DNA from: a virus | Reading direction: 5' to 3' (one strand) | IMG/VR virus record: IMGVR_UViG_3300031963_000465 | Coordinates: 1 to 36,148 of that record | DNA: 36,148 nucleotides | Shown here: positions 22,325 through 32,200 of the stretch, in pieces | How the letters are laid out: each line of letters opens with the position of its first letter | Position numbering within the stretch: position 1 is the first letter of the stretch | The notes under the pieces: model-generated | What the model was told of the DNA's origin: nothing | Database searches by the model: none | Seen by the model: the letters and a program-made list of their open reading frames with translations, nothing else | Program-made: the position numbers and the translations under genes

Positions 22325-22483
22325 CTACTTCTTTTTCTTTGCTACTGCTGCGTTATCTACCAGATTCGGATATGGACGACCTGCTGCTTTAGCGCGTTTC
22401 TTTGCTGCGGTCTTCTGTGCTGGTGTTAGTTTCTTAGATGTTTTCTTAGGATTCTTTGTATCCCAAAATGCTTTCTTCTTCAC
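22325..22483 (-). CDS. Lys-rich micro-protein
   Basis: This 52-residue protein begins MKKKAFWDTKNPKKTSKKLT and contains AGRPYPNLVDN, an ending pattern common in small phage proteins. It starts at a GTG overlapping the previous stop (an adjacent GTG at 22486 is an alternative). Strongly basic, so likely DNA- or RNA-binding or packaged with the genome. Confidence 0.65.
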   Translation of the reverse strand: MKKKAFWDTKNPKKTSKKLTPAQKTAAKKRAKAAGRPYPNLVDNAAVAKKKK

Positions 22484-22761
22484 CACTTCACCTTATCTGC
22501 CCAATATGCGGCGCTCATCTTGCCTTTAGCAATGTTCTTTGCGTGACGTGCCTTGAATGACTTTTGCCGTTTCGTAGGCTGTCTATCGCCTGTTACGCCT
22601 TGTTGTCCGAATCGGATTGTCTTGACTTGACTTCCCTCTTTGGCAACGACGACGTGGCTCTTAGTTGGGTGAGAAGGCGTACGCTTGGGTTTGTTGAAGC
22701 CCGCAACGCCAGCTCTTGCAAGACGCGGATCACGCTTTGATTTTCTTTCCATACTCTCCAT
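22480..22761 (-). CDS. DUF5872-like basic protein
   Basis: This 93-residue protein contains SKRDPRLARAGVAGFNKPKR, KTIRFGQQGVTGDRQPT and SFKARHAKNIAKGKMSAAYW. These segments resemble DUF5872, a family of small basic proteins in phages and viruses with no proven function. Rich in Lys and Arg, possibly nucleic-acid binding. Overlaps the next gene start and the previous gene's C-terminus. Confidence 0.75.
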   Translation of the reverse strand: MESMERKSKRDPRLARAGVAGFNKPKRTPSHPTKSHVVVAKEGSQVKTIRFGQQGVTGDRQPTKRQKSFKARHAKNIAKGKMSAAYWADKVKW

Positions 22762-22873
22762 ACTTTCCTAGCACAGCGCGAACTGTGCCATTCTTGTTGA
22801 GTCTGACGACCATCCCGTCTTTGATAACTACAGAGTTGAACTTCTCACGTCGGCGGTATTGACCCGACGACAT
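22730..22873 (-). CDS. Small basic hypothetical protein
   Basis: This 47-residue protein, MSSGQYRRREKFNSVVIKDG..., is basic with a small beta-turn (VVRLNKNGTVRAVLG) and a Lys-rich end. Starts on the stop of the preceding gene (TAATG). The 32-nt overlap with the DUF5872-like gene is out of frame. Function unknown. Confidence 0.6.
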   Translation of the reverse strand: MSSGQYRRREKFNSVVIKDGMVVRLNKNGTVRAVLGKYGEYGKKIKA

Positions 22874-23046
22874 TACTTCTTCTTTGCCTTCTTCTTAGCC
22901 TTGGACATTCCTGCTTCAGAAAGAGCGATGGCAATAGCCTGCTTCTTGGACTTTACTACTGGTCCCTTTTTACCTGAGTGAAGGGTTCCACCCTTGAACT
23001 CACGCATTACTTTGGCAACCTTCTTAGCGCCTTTTGCTTTCTTCAT
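22873..23046 (-). CDS. DUF6496-like Lys-rich protein
   Basis: This 57-residue protein contains VMREFKGGTLHSG and KSKKQAIAIALSEAG, the core of DUF6496-type proteins found in phages and bacteria, ending in a Lys-rich tail. It is likely DNA-binding or virion-packaged. One-base stop/start overlaps on both sides. Confidence 0.75.
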   Translation of the reverse strand: MKKAKGAKKVAKVMREFKGGTLHSGKKGPVVKSKKQAIAIALSEAGMSKAKKKAKKK

Positions 23047-23189
23047 TATTTGCCCTGCTTTGGTGCTGGCTTACCCATTGCCCCTGACATCAATTTGTCA
23101 TAGGTCATAAACGGCTTATCATTGGTATCGCTAGGCCAAGGTAGGAAGTCTTCTTCCATCTCGTACTGCTTTGGGTCATTTGCTGGCAT
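23046..23189 (-). CDS. Small hypothetical protein
   Basis: This 47-residue protein, MPANDPKQYEMEEDFLPWPS..., has an acidic N-terminal half and a basic Gly/Pro end (MGKPAPKQGK). It starts just after the FmdB-like gene and shares one base with the next gene. No domain recognised. Confidence 0.55.
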   Translation of the reverse strand: MPANDPKQYEMEEDFLPWPSDTNDKPFMTYDKLMSGAMGKPAPKQGK

Positions 23190-23190
23190 T

Positions 23191-23532
23191 TTAGTTCTCC
23201 TTGAGAGTCATTGTATTTCCATCAAAAGCCTTACCGCTTTCGTTGGAAAACTTCATTGCGGCATCTATATCTTTTTGCTTGGTGGAGATTGGTTCGACTC
23301 CCTGACGTACCGCGTCGTAATAGGAGTTTACTTCTTTGTCCCATTTGATTTCTTTACTTTTATCCCAGTGTTGCCGAGTAGGGAAGCACCCTGCAAAGTT
23401 AGGCATATTGATTGCTCTGACCATCTCGTTATCACAGGTAGGGCAAATCTCTTTTCTTTCATATTCTGCGTAAGACTTAGATATTTCTTCTTGTACTTCG
23501 CAGGTCTGGCAAATGTAATCGTATCTAGGCAT
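23191..23532 (-). CDS. FmdB-type zinc-ribbon protein
   Basis: This 113-residue protein begins MPRYDYICQTCEV and has zinc ligands C8, C11, C30 and C33 (CPTCD), matching FmdB-family ribbons. A longer charged C-terminal region (about 55-113) is not part of the core family. It lies among structural genes rather than regulators, so it may act in head assembly. It is one of two FmdB-like genes in the window. Confidence 0.7.
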   Translation of the reverse strand: MPRYDYICQTCEVQEEISKSYAEYERKEICPTCDNEMVRAINMPNFAGCFPTRQHWDKSKEIKWDKEVNSYYDAVRQGVEPISTKQKDIDAAMKFSNESGKAFDGNTMTLKEN

Positions 23533-23534
23533 AG

Positions 23535-23861
23535 TTACACAATCGGTGTTAGGTAGTCGGAATAGCCTGCATCAATAAAGATTTGGGCTTCTTGGTCACT
23601 AATAATAGATTCAGTTCCGCCAAGATAATAGGAGTCAGCAGCAGCCAGTGTGTCTTGGCTTGGTGTCTGCTCTACAGTCACTGTCGTTCCATTGACGATG
23701 AATGTATAGCCACGTGGGATATCTGTCAGGTATGGGTTAGTAGTTCCAGTAATTGAACCGCCAGTAATAGGCTTACCAGCAAGGCGTGAGTATGGATCGT
23801 AGGTGTTATATCCTGCGCCCCAAGTTTCCCAACGCCAAGGTGTTGTCAATCTGTAACTCAT
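23535..23861 (-). CDS. Head-proximal structural protein
   Basis: This 108-residue protein starts MSYRLTTPWRWETWGAGYNT, followed by beta segments (YTFIVNGTTVTVEQT) and an acidic end. The ATG at 23861 with AGGAAAGG upstream is preferred over an upstream in-frame ATG inside the capsid gene. Position after the capsid gene suggests a decoration or head-completion protein. Not recognised. Confidence 0.6.
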   Translation of the reverse strand: MSYRLTTPWRWETWGAGYNTYDPYSRLAGKPITGGSITGTTNPYLTDIPRGYTFIVNGTTVTVEQTPSQDTLAAADSYYLGGTESIISDQEAQIFIDAGYSDYLTPIV

Positions 23862-23888
23862 CTTTTCCTTTCCTAATTTATTCACCAC

Positions 23889-23910
23889 CAAGCAGGGTTG
23901 CCCCTGCTTG
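23889..23910 (-). terminator. Hairpin after the major capsid gene
   Basis: CAAGCAGGG (23889-23897) pairs with CCCTGCTTG (23902-23910) with a 4-nt loop. No T-run follows on the minus strand, so it may be a partial terminator or an mRNA stabiliser that keeps capsid expression higher than the genes after it. Confidence 0.5.
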
Positions 23911-23922
23911 ATAGACAACAAA

Positions 23923-24852
23923 CTAGTTGATTGTTGTTGCAGTCTCGATGCGGTATAGAGCCGCTTCACGGAGACGGTTCCAGCCAGCGAAGGTGTACCA
24001 GCCGATGGTGCGGAAACGACGGAGTGCGTCGATTTCTGGACCGATAACGACTGAAGTATCCTGAGCAAGGGCTTCAGCAAGTGCTTCACGACCAGCGACA
24101 ACTGCGCTGTATACGTTTACGGAAGCAGAATTTACTGCGGATGGAACGCGTGGTGTCTCAACGATGTAAGCACCTTCCAACGCTCCGACTGCACCAGCGA
24201 CGAACGGGGTGCGCTCGACGTATTTGGTGAGTTCCTGGAATCCACCAGTTCCCGCTTCAGCGCGGAGATCCGCAGACTGACGTGGGTGGAGGTATGCAGC
24301 ATAAAGTTCGCCAATACGAGGAACTGCCTTGTTGGTACGGAGTTGAACAACAGCCTTACGAATAAGAGCAGTTGTCATTGTTCCAGAGGAAGTAACTGTG
24401 TTAGGGCTTGATGCTGTGCCACCGTAAAGAACGTTTGAACCGCCAGTCAAAACGCCTGCTACAACTGTGTCGATAGAATCGGCAGCGTTGTAAGCAATGA
24501 TATCAGCAAGTGCTGCATCTACGTCGTTGAAAGAAGTGAGGTTCAACTTCTTGGTGGTTGTTACGGCTGAGCCGTATTCATTGAGTGTAACAGTAACCTG
24601 ATTTGGGTTACCAAGTGCGATTGAGGAAACATCAGAAGTTTCTGTCAAAGTACCAGTCGCTGTTGCGAGATCTGAGTAGATGGAGAATACAACTGACGAA
24701 CCTGGCATTGCTTGCTGTACTGGCTTTACATCAGCCAACGCACGCATCACAGGGATGGAGCGAAGAGCCATACGAACATACTGATCGTACGCACTCTGTA
24801 CAAGGTTTTGCATTGACGAAACTTGCGTCAACGTACCTGTAGGGACTGCCAT
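23923..24852 (-). CDS. Major capsid protein (N4-gp56 type)
   Basis: This 309-residue protein begins MAVPTGTLTQVSSMQNLVQS. It includes NEYGSAVTTTKKL (about 91-103), LHPRQSADLR and YVERTPFVAGAVGALEGAYI, with C-terminal GWYTFAGWNRL and YRIETAT, all consistent with the N4-gp56 family of HK97-fold capsid proteins. It forms the icosahedral shell. The scaffold gene lies just upstream (26-nt gap), the usual arrangement. The ribosome site AAAGG precedes the ATG. Confidence 0.85.
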   Translation of the reverse strand: MAVPTGTLTQVSSMQNLVQSAYDQYVRMALRSIPVMRALADVKPVQQAMPGSSVVFSIYSDLATATGTLTETSDVSSIALGNPNQVTVTLNEYGSAVTTTKKLNLTSFNDVDAALADIIAYNAADSIDTVVAGVLTGGSNVLYGGTASSPNTVTSSGTMTTALIRKAVVQLRTNKAVPRIGELYAAYLHPRQSADLRAEAGTGGFQELTKYVERTPFVAGAVGALEGAYIVETPRVPSAVNSASVNVYSAVVAGREALAEALAQDTSVVIGPEIDALRRFRTIGWYTFAGWNRLREAALYRIETATTIN

Positions 24853-24878
24853 TTACTTGCCTTTCGGTTAGGTTCGAA

Positions 24879-25343
24879 TTAGAGTCCAGACTGTCTAATG
24901 ATTTCATCCAACTCTTCGCGGCTATTAGCGTTCATCAAACGACGATGAATGTCTGCTTGGAACTCAGGAGTAGCTCCCTGTTCTACAGCATTGGTCATCC
25001 GTTGATAAGCCTTAGCCTGTGCTGGGTCAACATTAGGTGTTGCCTGGTTTGCCTGAGTCTCTACACCGAATACATCGGCGTAATTCTCAAGCCATTTTGA
25101 TACAGACTCCTCAGTTGGGTCTATATCCTGTGGGATAAACGCTGCAATTTTGCTGTTTACCCCGCGACTAGCGAGGGCATCTTTGATTGCTCGTTCTCTG
25201 TTTGCTTTTGCAAGTGACTCATACTGCGCCTTTAGTTCGGCGAGTTCTTTGTCTTTTTGCTTTGTTGCTTTACGCAACTGCTTGACGAGATCATTACTGG
25301 TATCAGTATCAAAGTCGTCGTCTTCGTAGTCGTAGTTGGACAT
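24879..25343 (-). CDS. Capsid scaffolding protein
   Basis: This 154-residue acidic protein begins MSNYDYEDDDFDTDTSNDLV. A coiled-coil segment (about 16-48) and a helix-rich C-terminus (EFQADIHRRLMNANSREELD) are typical of phage scaffolds. It directly precedes the capsid gene. It guides capsid assembly and is lost from mature heads. Start 25343 has GAAGGA upstream and is preferred to 25382. Confidence 0.8.
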   Translation of the reverse strand: MSNYDYEDDDFDTDTSNDLVKQLRKATKQKDKELAELKAQYESLAKANRERAIKDALASRGVNSKIAAFIPQDIDPTEESVSKWLENYADVFGVETQANQATPNVDPAQAKAYQRMTNAVEQGATPEFQADIHRRLMNANSREELDEIIRQSGL

Positions 25344-25379
25344 AGGTCCTTCTCCCTTGTTAGTTGGTTTCGTAGACCT

Positions 25380-25457
25380 CATACAGATTCGGGGACTTTC
25401 TGTATGGCTTCTACTACTGGTGTTTGTGTCGCTCTAACGGGCCAGTCGTTCCGTTAG
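25380..25457 (-). promoter_or_regulatory. Two hairpins in the gap before the scaffold gene
   Basis: CATACAGA (25380-25387) pairs with TCTGTATG (25399-25406), and CTAACGG (25434-25440) pairs with CCGTTAG (25451-25457). The 119-nt gap is the largest in this half of the operon. The hairpins could terminate or process upstream mRNA before the scaffold and capsid genes. No convincing promoter was found in the gap. Confidence 0.45.
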
Positions 25458-25462
25458 CAGGC

Positions 25463-26695
25463 TTAGAATTGACCAGCTCTCTCGCGCCCTAGCGCTGTGC
25501 CAGCCATACCGCTTGTGCCAGAGAATGATGCTTGCTCAAGCGCTGTTAGTTTCCTACGCTGCTTGGCTGCCTCTGTTGAACCAGAAAGTCCAAAGACTTC
25601 CTGCTCTGCGGTTGTTTGTGTGTATTCGGGTTGTCCATAAATAGAAGCGAGTTGACCGCCTCGTGGAAGAATATCTGCGATTGTTTGGAAACCTTGTTGT
25701 GCTTGCTCCTTGGTAACTCCATAGGATGCAAGTTCTGTTGCACGCTCAAGACCTGTTGCAAGGCCAGCAATCTTTGCGCCTGCTCCGATTTCAGCAGCAG
25801 TAATCTTGCGTTTGAGTTCTGGCAATGCGCTCTTAGGATCAAGAACATAGGCAAGAACATCACCATTAGTAATGCCAGGATAGAACTGCTTGAGGGTTGC
25901 AGCAACCTCTGGGTTAGCATCAAAGACTCGTGACTGTGCAGTCTGGATACGGTCTTCTAGTTCGACAGGTGATACGTCAAAGCCAATGAACTTCTCAAAG
26001 CCTGCCTGTGTTCCTAGGTCGCCCTTCTTGTAATAAGACTCTGGCATACCGTAGCGGCGCATAATGTCTTGGTACTGGTCTTCAAGACCAATGTACTCAG
26101 CTTCTGATAGCGCACGAAGACCTTGATTGACACGGGTCGCATTAGCAGCAAAGCGCTTCTTGTAGGCATCTGTTTCACGAAGGCGGAGTGTGAACTCTGA
26201 CGGAGATACACCTTCTTGAATTAGATTCTTGAGTGGTTCGACAAGAGACTGTAGTCCATACTGAGCAAACTGAGTATAGAGCAAATCGTATGCAGACTGA
26301 CGCTGGCCCTTTTGTGTATCAAGGTTTGCCTGATACGCCGTATACGCGTCTGCATTAGTAAAAGACTTGCCATCCGTAGCGGTATATGTTGCTACTCCAG
26401 GAGTATTAGAGCCTGGTTTATTATCGCCACCAGGAGTTGATGTTGGACTGTACGAAATTAGATTTCCGCCATCTTCAGTAAATCCAGCGCCAAACTCTGA
26501 TGAACCGCTTATAGCCTGACCATAAGCGCCCTTTTGAGAGACGCTTAGTCTGGAGTATGTCTTGCCAGTTCCTGGGTCTTTATATTGAGTAACCTTGTAG
26601 CCAAGTAAGTTTTCTGGGTTACCAAAGAATCCTCTGTACTTCTCTGGAAGTTCAGTAGCGGCTGTAAAGCCTGGTGGTAATACTTGTTCTGCCAT
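25463..26695 (-). CDS. Putative internal virion protein
   Basis: This 410-residue protein has N-terminal strands (LLGYKVTQYKDPGTG), a Gly/Ser/Pro linker (about 70-110) and a long helical region. FTLRLRETDAYKKRF and AEYIGLEDQYQDIMRRYGMP recall segments in the upstream 611-residue protein. A C-terminal Gln/Gly-rich region follows. Its position next to the giant protein and before the scaffold suggests an internal or ejected virion protein. Not recognised by family. Confidence 0.55.
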   Translation of the reverse strand: MAEQVLPPGFTAATELPEKYRGFFGNPENLLGYKVTQYKDPGTGKTYSRLSVSQKGAYGQAISGSSEFGAGFTEDGGNLISYSPTSTPGGDNKPGSNTPGVATYTATDGKSFTNADAYTAYQANLDTQKGQRQSAYDLLYTQFAQYGLQSLVEPLKNLIQEGVSPSEFTLRLRETDAYKKRFAANATRVNQGLRALSEAEYIGLEDQYQDIMRRYGMPESYYKKGDLGTQAGFEKFIGFDVSPVELEDRIQTAQSRVFDANPEVAATLKQFYPGITNGDVLAYVLDPKSALPELKRKITAAEIGAGAKIAGLATGLERATELASYGVTKEQAQQGFQTIADILPRGGQLASIYGQPEYTQTTAEQEVFGLSGSTEAAKQRRKLTALEQASFSGTSGMAGTALGRERAGQF

Positions 26696-26697
26696 TG

Positions 26698-28533
26698 TTA
26701 CCCCTGGAATCCGAAGTTACGTGCAACTGTTAGTACGCTATTTGAAACATCTTCACGAGCGTTATTGGTGTACTGCCAACGTGGGTCCTTGCGAAGCATA
26801 CGTTGATACTCATAAAGAGAAACTTCTTTGTCTGGCCCGATACCCATACGAAGTGTTGGGTCATTGAGAGTAATTGACTCTGGGCTTACTTCAAGTGTTG
26901 CTGCCATAATTCTCTTGTAAGGACTGTAGATAGTCTCAAGGTCTACGCCTTGGTCAAGAAGACTTGCTACTCTGTCTGGCAGACCAGCCTTGGCTGTGTT
27001 ACGGATGACGCTCTTGAATGTCTCAATAGACTCACCCTTGGCAATCTTGTCGAGCCACGTATCTACAGAGTCCTTGAATACTGTGTCAAGGTCAAAGCCA
27101 TTAGCACGAGCTACTGCTCGTAGAGTCGTTAGGTTCTGTCCTGCAGCACCACCGACAATACCTTTGCCAGCGCCGAATGTTCCAGCGCCTAGGATTGCAT
27201 TACGAATCTTGACTGCATCATCTTCGTTGGCATAGTCATAGATACCAGCAGCAATAACTCTTAGGTCATCATCGCTAATCTGTCTGCCCAGTTTAGTTGC
27301 ATTCTCACGTAGAAGTTCAACTACATCTTGTATGCCGCGACCATAGGTAGACGTACGATTGAGTTCTTCAATCTTAGCCTTGTATTGCGGGTCATCTGTC
27401 TTGAGTTTCTTGACGAGTGCATCGTATTGACGCTTCTCAAAACCGCGTTGACGGATAGGTCCAGAGTTAGTCTTATACCACGTTGTGTTCTGCAAAAGAT
27501 TGATGAATTGGTCTTCATCCATATCATCTTTAGCAGTGGTAGGATCTCCGATAGAGCGAATAAGAAGATTCTTGAGTTCTTCATTGCTTGCAAAGATTTC
27601 ATCAATACCGCCATATAGCTTGACGGCCTCTGCCATAATTTTTTCAAACGGAGTTGCAGTAGGTGTTGTTGGCATTACTGGCTTTGCAACGCCCATAGAT
27701 GCCTGGTCACCTGCAACTGCTGCGGCAGGATTGAATCTGCTACCACTAGTAGTTCCTGGTCCAGTTGGCCCGCCAGTAGGAAACTCTGGCATAGTTCCCT
27801 TTGTTACTGTTCCACCTTTAGGTCCCTTGACCTCTTTGGTTGTAATAGCAGTTACTGCCTGACCGCTGGTATCCCACTTCTGAGTACCAGATTCCCAGTT
27901 ACCTGTAACGGTATTGAACTTGGCCTCTTTAGGTACACCTGTTGGACGATTATCTTTACCTACTTCAGCAAGACCTTCTCTAGCAGTATCGCTTTCTTCT
28001 TCAAGTTTTCTGATTGCTGCTTCAATAGAACTAGTGTCTTGACCCTTGTCTTTAGCACGAGATAGGTCATCTTGAAGACTCTTGATTCTTGCAGCGTTGC
28101 TCTTTAGTTGCTTGTTGTATTTATTACGCTCAGAAGTTTCTTTTTCTGTTGTAGTCTTCTTGAGTGATATAGACTTGTACAGAGCCAAGGAATCATCAAC
28201 GGCCTGCTTCTTAGCATTACGATCCTTGAGAAGAGTCTGATAGTTTGCAGATGTTCTAGGAGTCTCGTTTAGTAATGACTCAGCCCGCTGGAATGCAAAG
28301 CGTGCTACGTTGTAAGCATCGCTAGCCTGCGATACTGTAGTAATTGCTATAGGCGCATCTGCTTGTTCTGGAGCATTTGGCTTAGGTTGTGGGATTTCAG
28401 CAACTTGCCTGAACTTGCCATTCTCTACGTAGCCTACAAGGTCACCAGTAAGAGTTGAGTAGACTGCCTGCTTGCCACCCTTGAGGGTGACTGTTGAAGC
28501 AGACCACGTATACTTTGGTAACTTATCTGCCAT
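26698..28533 (-). CDS. Putative internal virion protein with coiled coil
   Basis: This 611-residue protein has a central coiled coil (about 135-200, KSLQDDLSRAKDKGQD), a Pro/Gly-rich linker (240-290) and a helical C-terminal domain. FINLLQNTTWYKTNSG is similar in pattern to FTLRLRETDAYKKRF of the downstream gene. Start ATG overlaps the upstream stop by one base. Ejection-protein role is inferred from position and size only. Confidence 0.55.
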   Translation of the reverse strand: MADKLPKYTWSASTVTLKGGKQAVYSTLTGDLVGYVENGKFRQVAEIPQPKPNAPEQADAPIAITTVSQASDAYNVARFAFQRAESLLNETPRTSANYQTLLKDRNAKKQAVDDSLALYKSISLKKTTTEKETSERNKYNKQLKSNAARIKSLQDDLSRAKDKGQDTSSIEAAIRKLEEESDTAREGLAEVGKDNRPTGVPKEAKFNTVTGNWESGTQKWDTSGQAVTAITTKEVKGPKGGTVTKGTMPEFPTGGPTGPGTTSGSRFNPAAAVAGDQASMGVAKPVMPTTPTATPFEKIMAEAVKLYGGIDEIFASNEELKNLLIRSIGDPTTAKDDMDEDQFINLLQNTTWYKTNSGPIRQRGFEKRQYDALVKKLKTDDPQYKAKIEELNRTSTYGRGIQDVVELLRENATKLGRQISDDDLRVIAAGIYDYANEDDAVKIRNAILGAGTFGAGKGIVGGAAGQNLTTLRAVARANGFDLDTVFKDSVDTWLDKIAKGESIETFKSVIRNTAKAGLPDRVASLLDQGVDLETIYSPYKRIMAATLEVSPESITLNDPTLRMGIGPDKEVSLYEYQRMLRKDPRWQYTNNAREDVSNSVLTVARNFGFQG

Positions 28534-29267
28534 TAGCTAACACCTAGCGCTCTCTTGAAAGCATTGTAAAAACCAAAGACCTTGTTAGCCTTAGCCTCAT
28601 CAGTCTTGGCAATCTGCTGGAATAGATACTCTTTTGGTGAGAAGGCTGGAGTCACTTCTTGGAATGTTGTTTCACCCTGTGGGGTATATGTAGTCTCAGC
28701 AAAACTGCTTGGCTTTGCCAAGCGTGCATTGATTTTTTCAGACCACTTTGCAATTTCATCGGCAGTAGCACCACGACCAGTGTATGAACGGACTACTTCA
28801 TCGATTGTAGATTCAAGAGTTTCAGGACGGATATTAGTCTTTGTGATGTATTTAGACGCTTTACGTTCTCCACCACCAGTGCCAGCAGAACGCTGACCTA
28901 GGAATGTATTGAGGTCAATAGTTCCAGTCTCTAAAGCTGCTGGGTCATTAGTACGAAGATAATTGATTTCAGCACTAAGGTCGCTAGAAGCATCTAGGAA
29001 AGCCTGACGTACTGAAGCGTTATATTGGTCAGTAACAGGTGTCTGATAACCAGCGTCCTTGAGTTTCTGTGACAAAGCACGACGCATAGCAGGGGACATC
29101 TTGCGGTATTGCTCGACGAGTTGCTTTTGGCTTGAGACAGTGAACTGTGACTGCTTGGCTATACCACCTGCAAGTGGGACTCGTGCGCCCCTTGGGTCTG
29201 GCGTTGATGATGTAATGATGCCAGTTCCAGAAGCACGACCAGTTGGGTCAAAACCTTGTAGGCTCAC
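28533..29267 (-). CDS. Structural protein of the internal group
   Basis: This 244-residue protein, MSLQGFDPTGRASGTGIITS..., has a flexible N-terminus and a helical C-terminal half (LYRKM-like helices, AFKRALGVS at the end). It links the giant protein and the 611-residue protein with overlapping stop/start codons at both ends, so the four likely form one assembly unit. Function unknown. Confidence 0.55.
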   Translation of the reverse strand: MSLQGFDPTGRASGTGIITSSTPDPRGARVPLAGGIAKQSQFTVSSQKQLVEQYRKMSPAMRRALSQKLKDAGYQTPVTDQYNASVRQAFLDASSDLSAEINYLRTNDPAALETGTIDLNTFLGQRSAGTGGGERKASKYITKTNIRPETLESTIDEVVRSYTGRGATADEIAKWSEKINARLAKPSSFAETTYTPQGETTFQEVTPAFSPKEYLFQQIAKTDEAKANKVFGFYNAFKRALGVS

Positions 29268-32200
29268 TTAGTCTCCTCTCAAGAAGTTACTAAACAGGAT
29301 GTCATAGACACCGCTAGCGTTTGGATTTGAAGCTGCAATATCTTGCATTTCAGCAAGTGTTGCTGTACGAAGAATCTCACGTGCATTGATGTCTGATTCG
29401 CTACGGCTGTTATAGACCGTATCAATCTGCAACTTGTAGTCATCGTATAGTTGGACCATCTTGCGGATAGCATTAGCCGCTGGTGAAACTATCTTGGTTT
29501 CATCAAGCATTGTTTTGAGATCTTTATAGGCAGCCATACGCTTGACGTTGTTAGCTGCAGAGTTAGCAAACTCTTCTTGCAGAAGCGGTCTGGTCTGCTT
29601 GAACTCTCTAGACCAAGCGTCCCAAGCCTCATTGAGTTGCTTGCGCTCGCGGTCGGTTCTGACATTCTGAAGCGCCTCTTCATACTTATCGCGCTGAATG
29701 TAATAGAACTGCTTGGACTTTGCTACAAAAGTTTCCTTGAGGAAGTCACCAACGAGTTTAGTCTCGCGGTATCCATTGTCCTTGAGGAACTGGTAGGCCT
29801 CCCACGAGAATGTTCCAGACTGTGGTATCAAGAATGCTGCACCTTCTGGATATTTCTTGATAAGTTCGCTGTTGTCGTCGACCCAGTTTGCTGCCGCATT
29901 GGATGTCTTGACTCGTGCTTGGAATACAGGGTCAGATTCGTTGATAACATACGGAACTTGCTCTGGGTAATACTTGACCCAATCTGCCATAGCATTTCCA
30001 ACAGGATCATTGGTATCGCTGTATTGGTCAATCAACTTGGAGAATACTTGCTTGAAGTTGACGCGACCATTATCACGAACCCAGTCAGCCATATCGCTCT
30101 TGAGCGTTGTGGTTGGTGATGCTGGCGAAATAAAACCTAGAACGAAACGAGTACCTAGGATTGCTGTAATAGTTGACTTCAACTTCTTCTGGTATTCAAT
30201 AAGTTCACCAGGAGTTGCTGTTGCTGATGGCGTATGACCGCCTGCCTCTAGATAGGTAACCGCCTTGCGGAAAGCTGAAGCGTATTGACTATCGCGCTCA
30301 TCCTTGTCAAGGGTAGCGAGAAGACGATTGACGTGGCCTGGCAATGCAGACTGGAAGAACGACTGTCCTTCTCCAATTTCACCAATCGTGTACTGCTCTG
30401 TTGATTTGATTTCCTTGGCAACCTTAGCCATTACAGGAATATCAGATTCAGAGAAGAATCCTGCGATGTTATAGATAGTCTTGAGTGTCAGTCCAGAAAG
30501 CGGTCCTGAGAATGTGGGTAACCACGAGTCAGGGTTTGCAGACGGTGTAAGCATCTTGAGAGATGAACCGAATTGCAATGGCATTGGCGCTACGAACTTG
30601 TCTCCAAGACCAAAGACGTTGAGCATCTTATTGACTGCACCATACGCTGGAGCCAAACCTGGATAGATGAAGTAAGCCTCACCTTGGTCGTCACGTTGAA
30701 CGAACCCTGAGTGGCTTACGCCTTCGTATGTCAAGGCAATCTTCTGTAGGGCCTCTGGGTTGTACTTGACTGTGCGGTATGCACGGCGGTAAGCATCTTC
30801 TGTTGCGCGATAGAAACGTGCAAAGTTACGCATTGACCACGCCATCTGTGTACGAACGGCTGGATTATCTACGAATGCCATCACTCGCTCAATAGCAAGG
30901 TTCTGTGACATCTCAATAATCTGCTGAGTCGCAGCCTTTTCGCCTACCTTCTTCGATAGGTCATCAAGGAATGGTTGAAGATCCTTGCGAATATCAAAAG
31001 CAGCATCAAGAACTAACTGGTCACGTGACAAACGTGCGTTTGCATCTCCAAGCCAGTCCCATAGACGGGTGTTCAAGTCAGAAATAATGTTTTTTGACTG
31101 TGTTGCTGGTATGAAAAGCGGTCCAGTAATGGTCGCTGGTACATCTGCACGACCCTTTGGTAGCCATTCAAGGCTAAACTCTTTCATATTGATAGCGTAA
31201 TCGCCATCATCCTTGAGAGTTACAAGTTTATTTAGTAGGTCATCGTTGATACTGCCATCTGCTTTACCAAGCATCGTAGCCAAATCATCATAGATGACTG
31301 CTGCGTGCTGTTGAGATGTGTATGTTTCATCAACGTAGCGGTCAAAGCGCGGCTTCAAACTAGCAATTTTCGGGTCTGTATCAATTATCTTAGCAAAAGC
31401 GTTGATGAAGCCTGTGCGGTCACCTTTATACTCAGCAAGAAGTTTCAATCCTGCAGAGCCAATCTCATCATTTGCCTTGGCTGCAATCTGGAAAGCCCAA
31501 GCAAGACGACCTTCTTGACTTAGTGGTGAAAGTTCCGTAAAGGAACCGTACGCACGCTTGTAAGCCTCGCCATCTACCTCAAAATCTACGACCTTACCGT
31601 GCTTACGGCTGAGGCGCTTTGCGCGAGAAAAGAAATCATTACCAGCATTGAGGTTGTACGCGCCTTCAGATGCACCTTTGAGAAGGTTCTCGTAGTCGCC
31701 ATACATTGCAAACTCATAGGCATAGCGGTCAAAGTCGCTACCAAACTTACCCATCTGGGCATCGTTGAAGTTTTCACGAAGTAAGGCTTCTGCCATTACC
31801 TTGCGCTTGGCTTCTTCCTTCTTGGCAGGTGATTTGAATACATCATCTACCTTATCCCAAGTCTTAGTTGTCGCATTCCAGCGTAGCTCAGATCCGCTAT
31901 CAATAGCGTTCATACGAGCCAATAGATTGTCTTTGTCCTTGGCTTTTGCATAACGGTTGAGAACTGCAAAGTTCAAATCTTCACTAGCCTGAATGACTTT
32001 CTTTGCAACACCTCTTGCCTTGACGATATCTTTCGCACTGCGAATTACGCCTCGTCCGTTAGCAAGACCGAATAAATAATCTTCGATTGCGTTACGTAGC
32101 GGGAATCGAGGACCTGCAAGAGTACCTGTTACGAATGTAGATACTGCATCATCTGCAGCCTTGGAGTATTGCATACCCCAGGCCTTTGCTAAGAACCCAT

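Noticed and set aside
23862-24101. N-terminal extension of the 108-residue head-proximal gene into the capsid gene
   Set aside because: It would overlap the end of the major capsid gene by about 180 nt in another frame, and the ATG at 23861 has a good ribosome site.
29577-30119. 180-residue plus-strand frame within the giant gene
   Set aside because: It is antisense to a 4.8-kb uninterrupted coding frame, without a ribosome site or recognisable motif.
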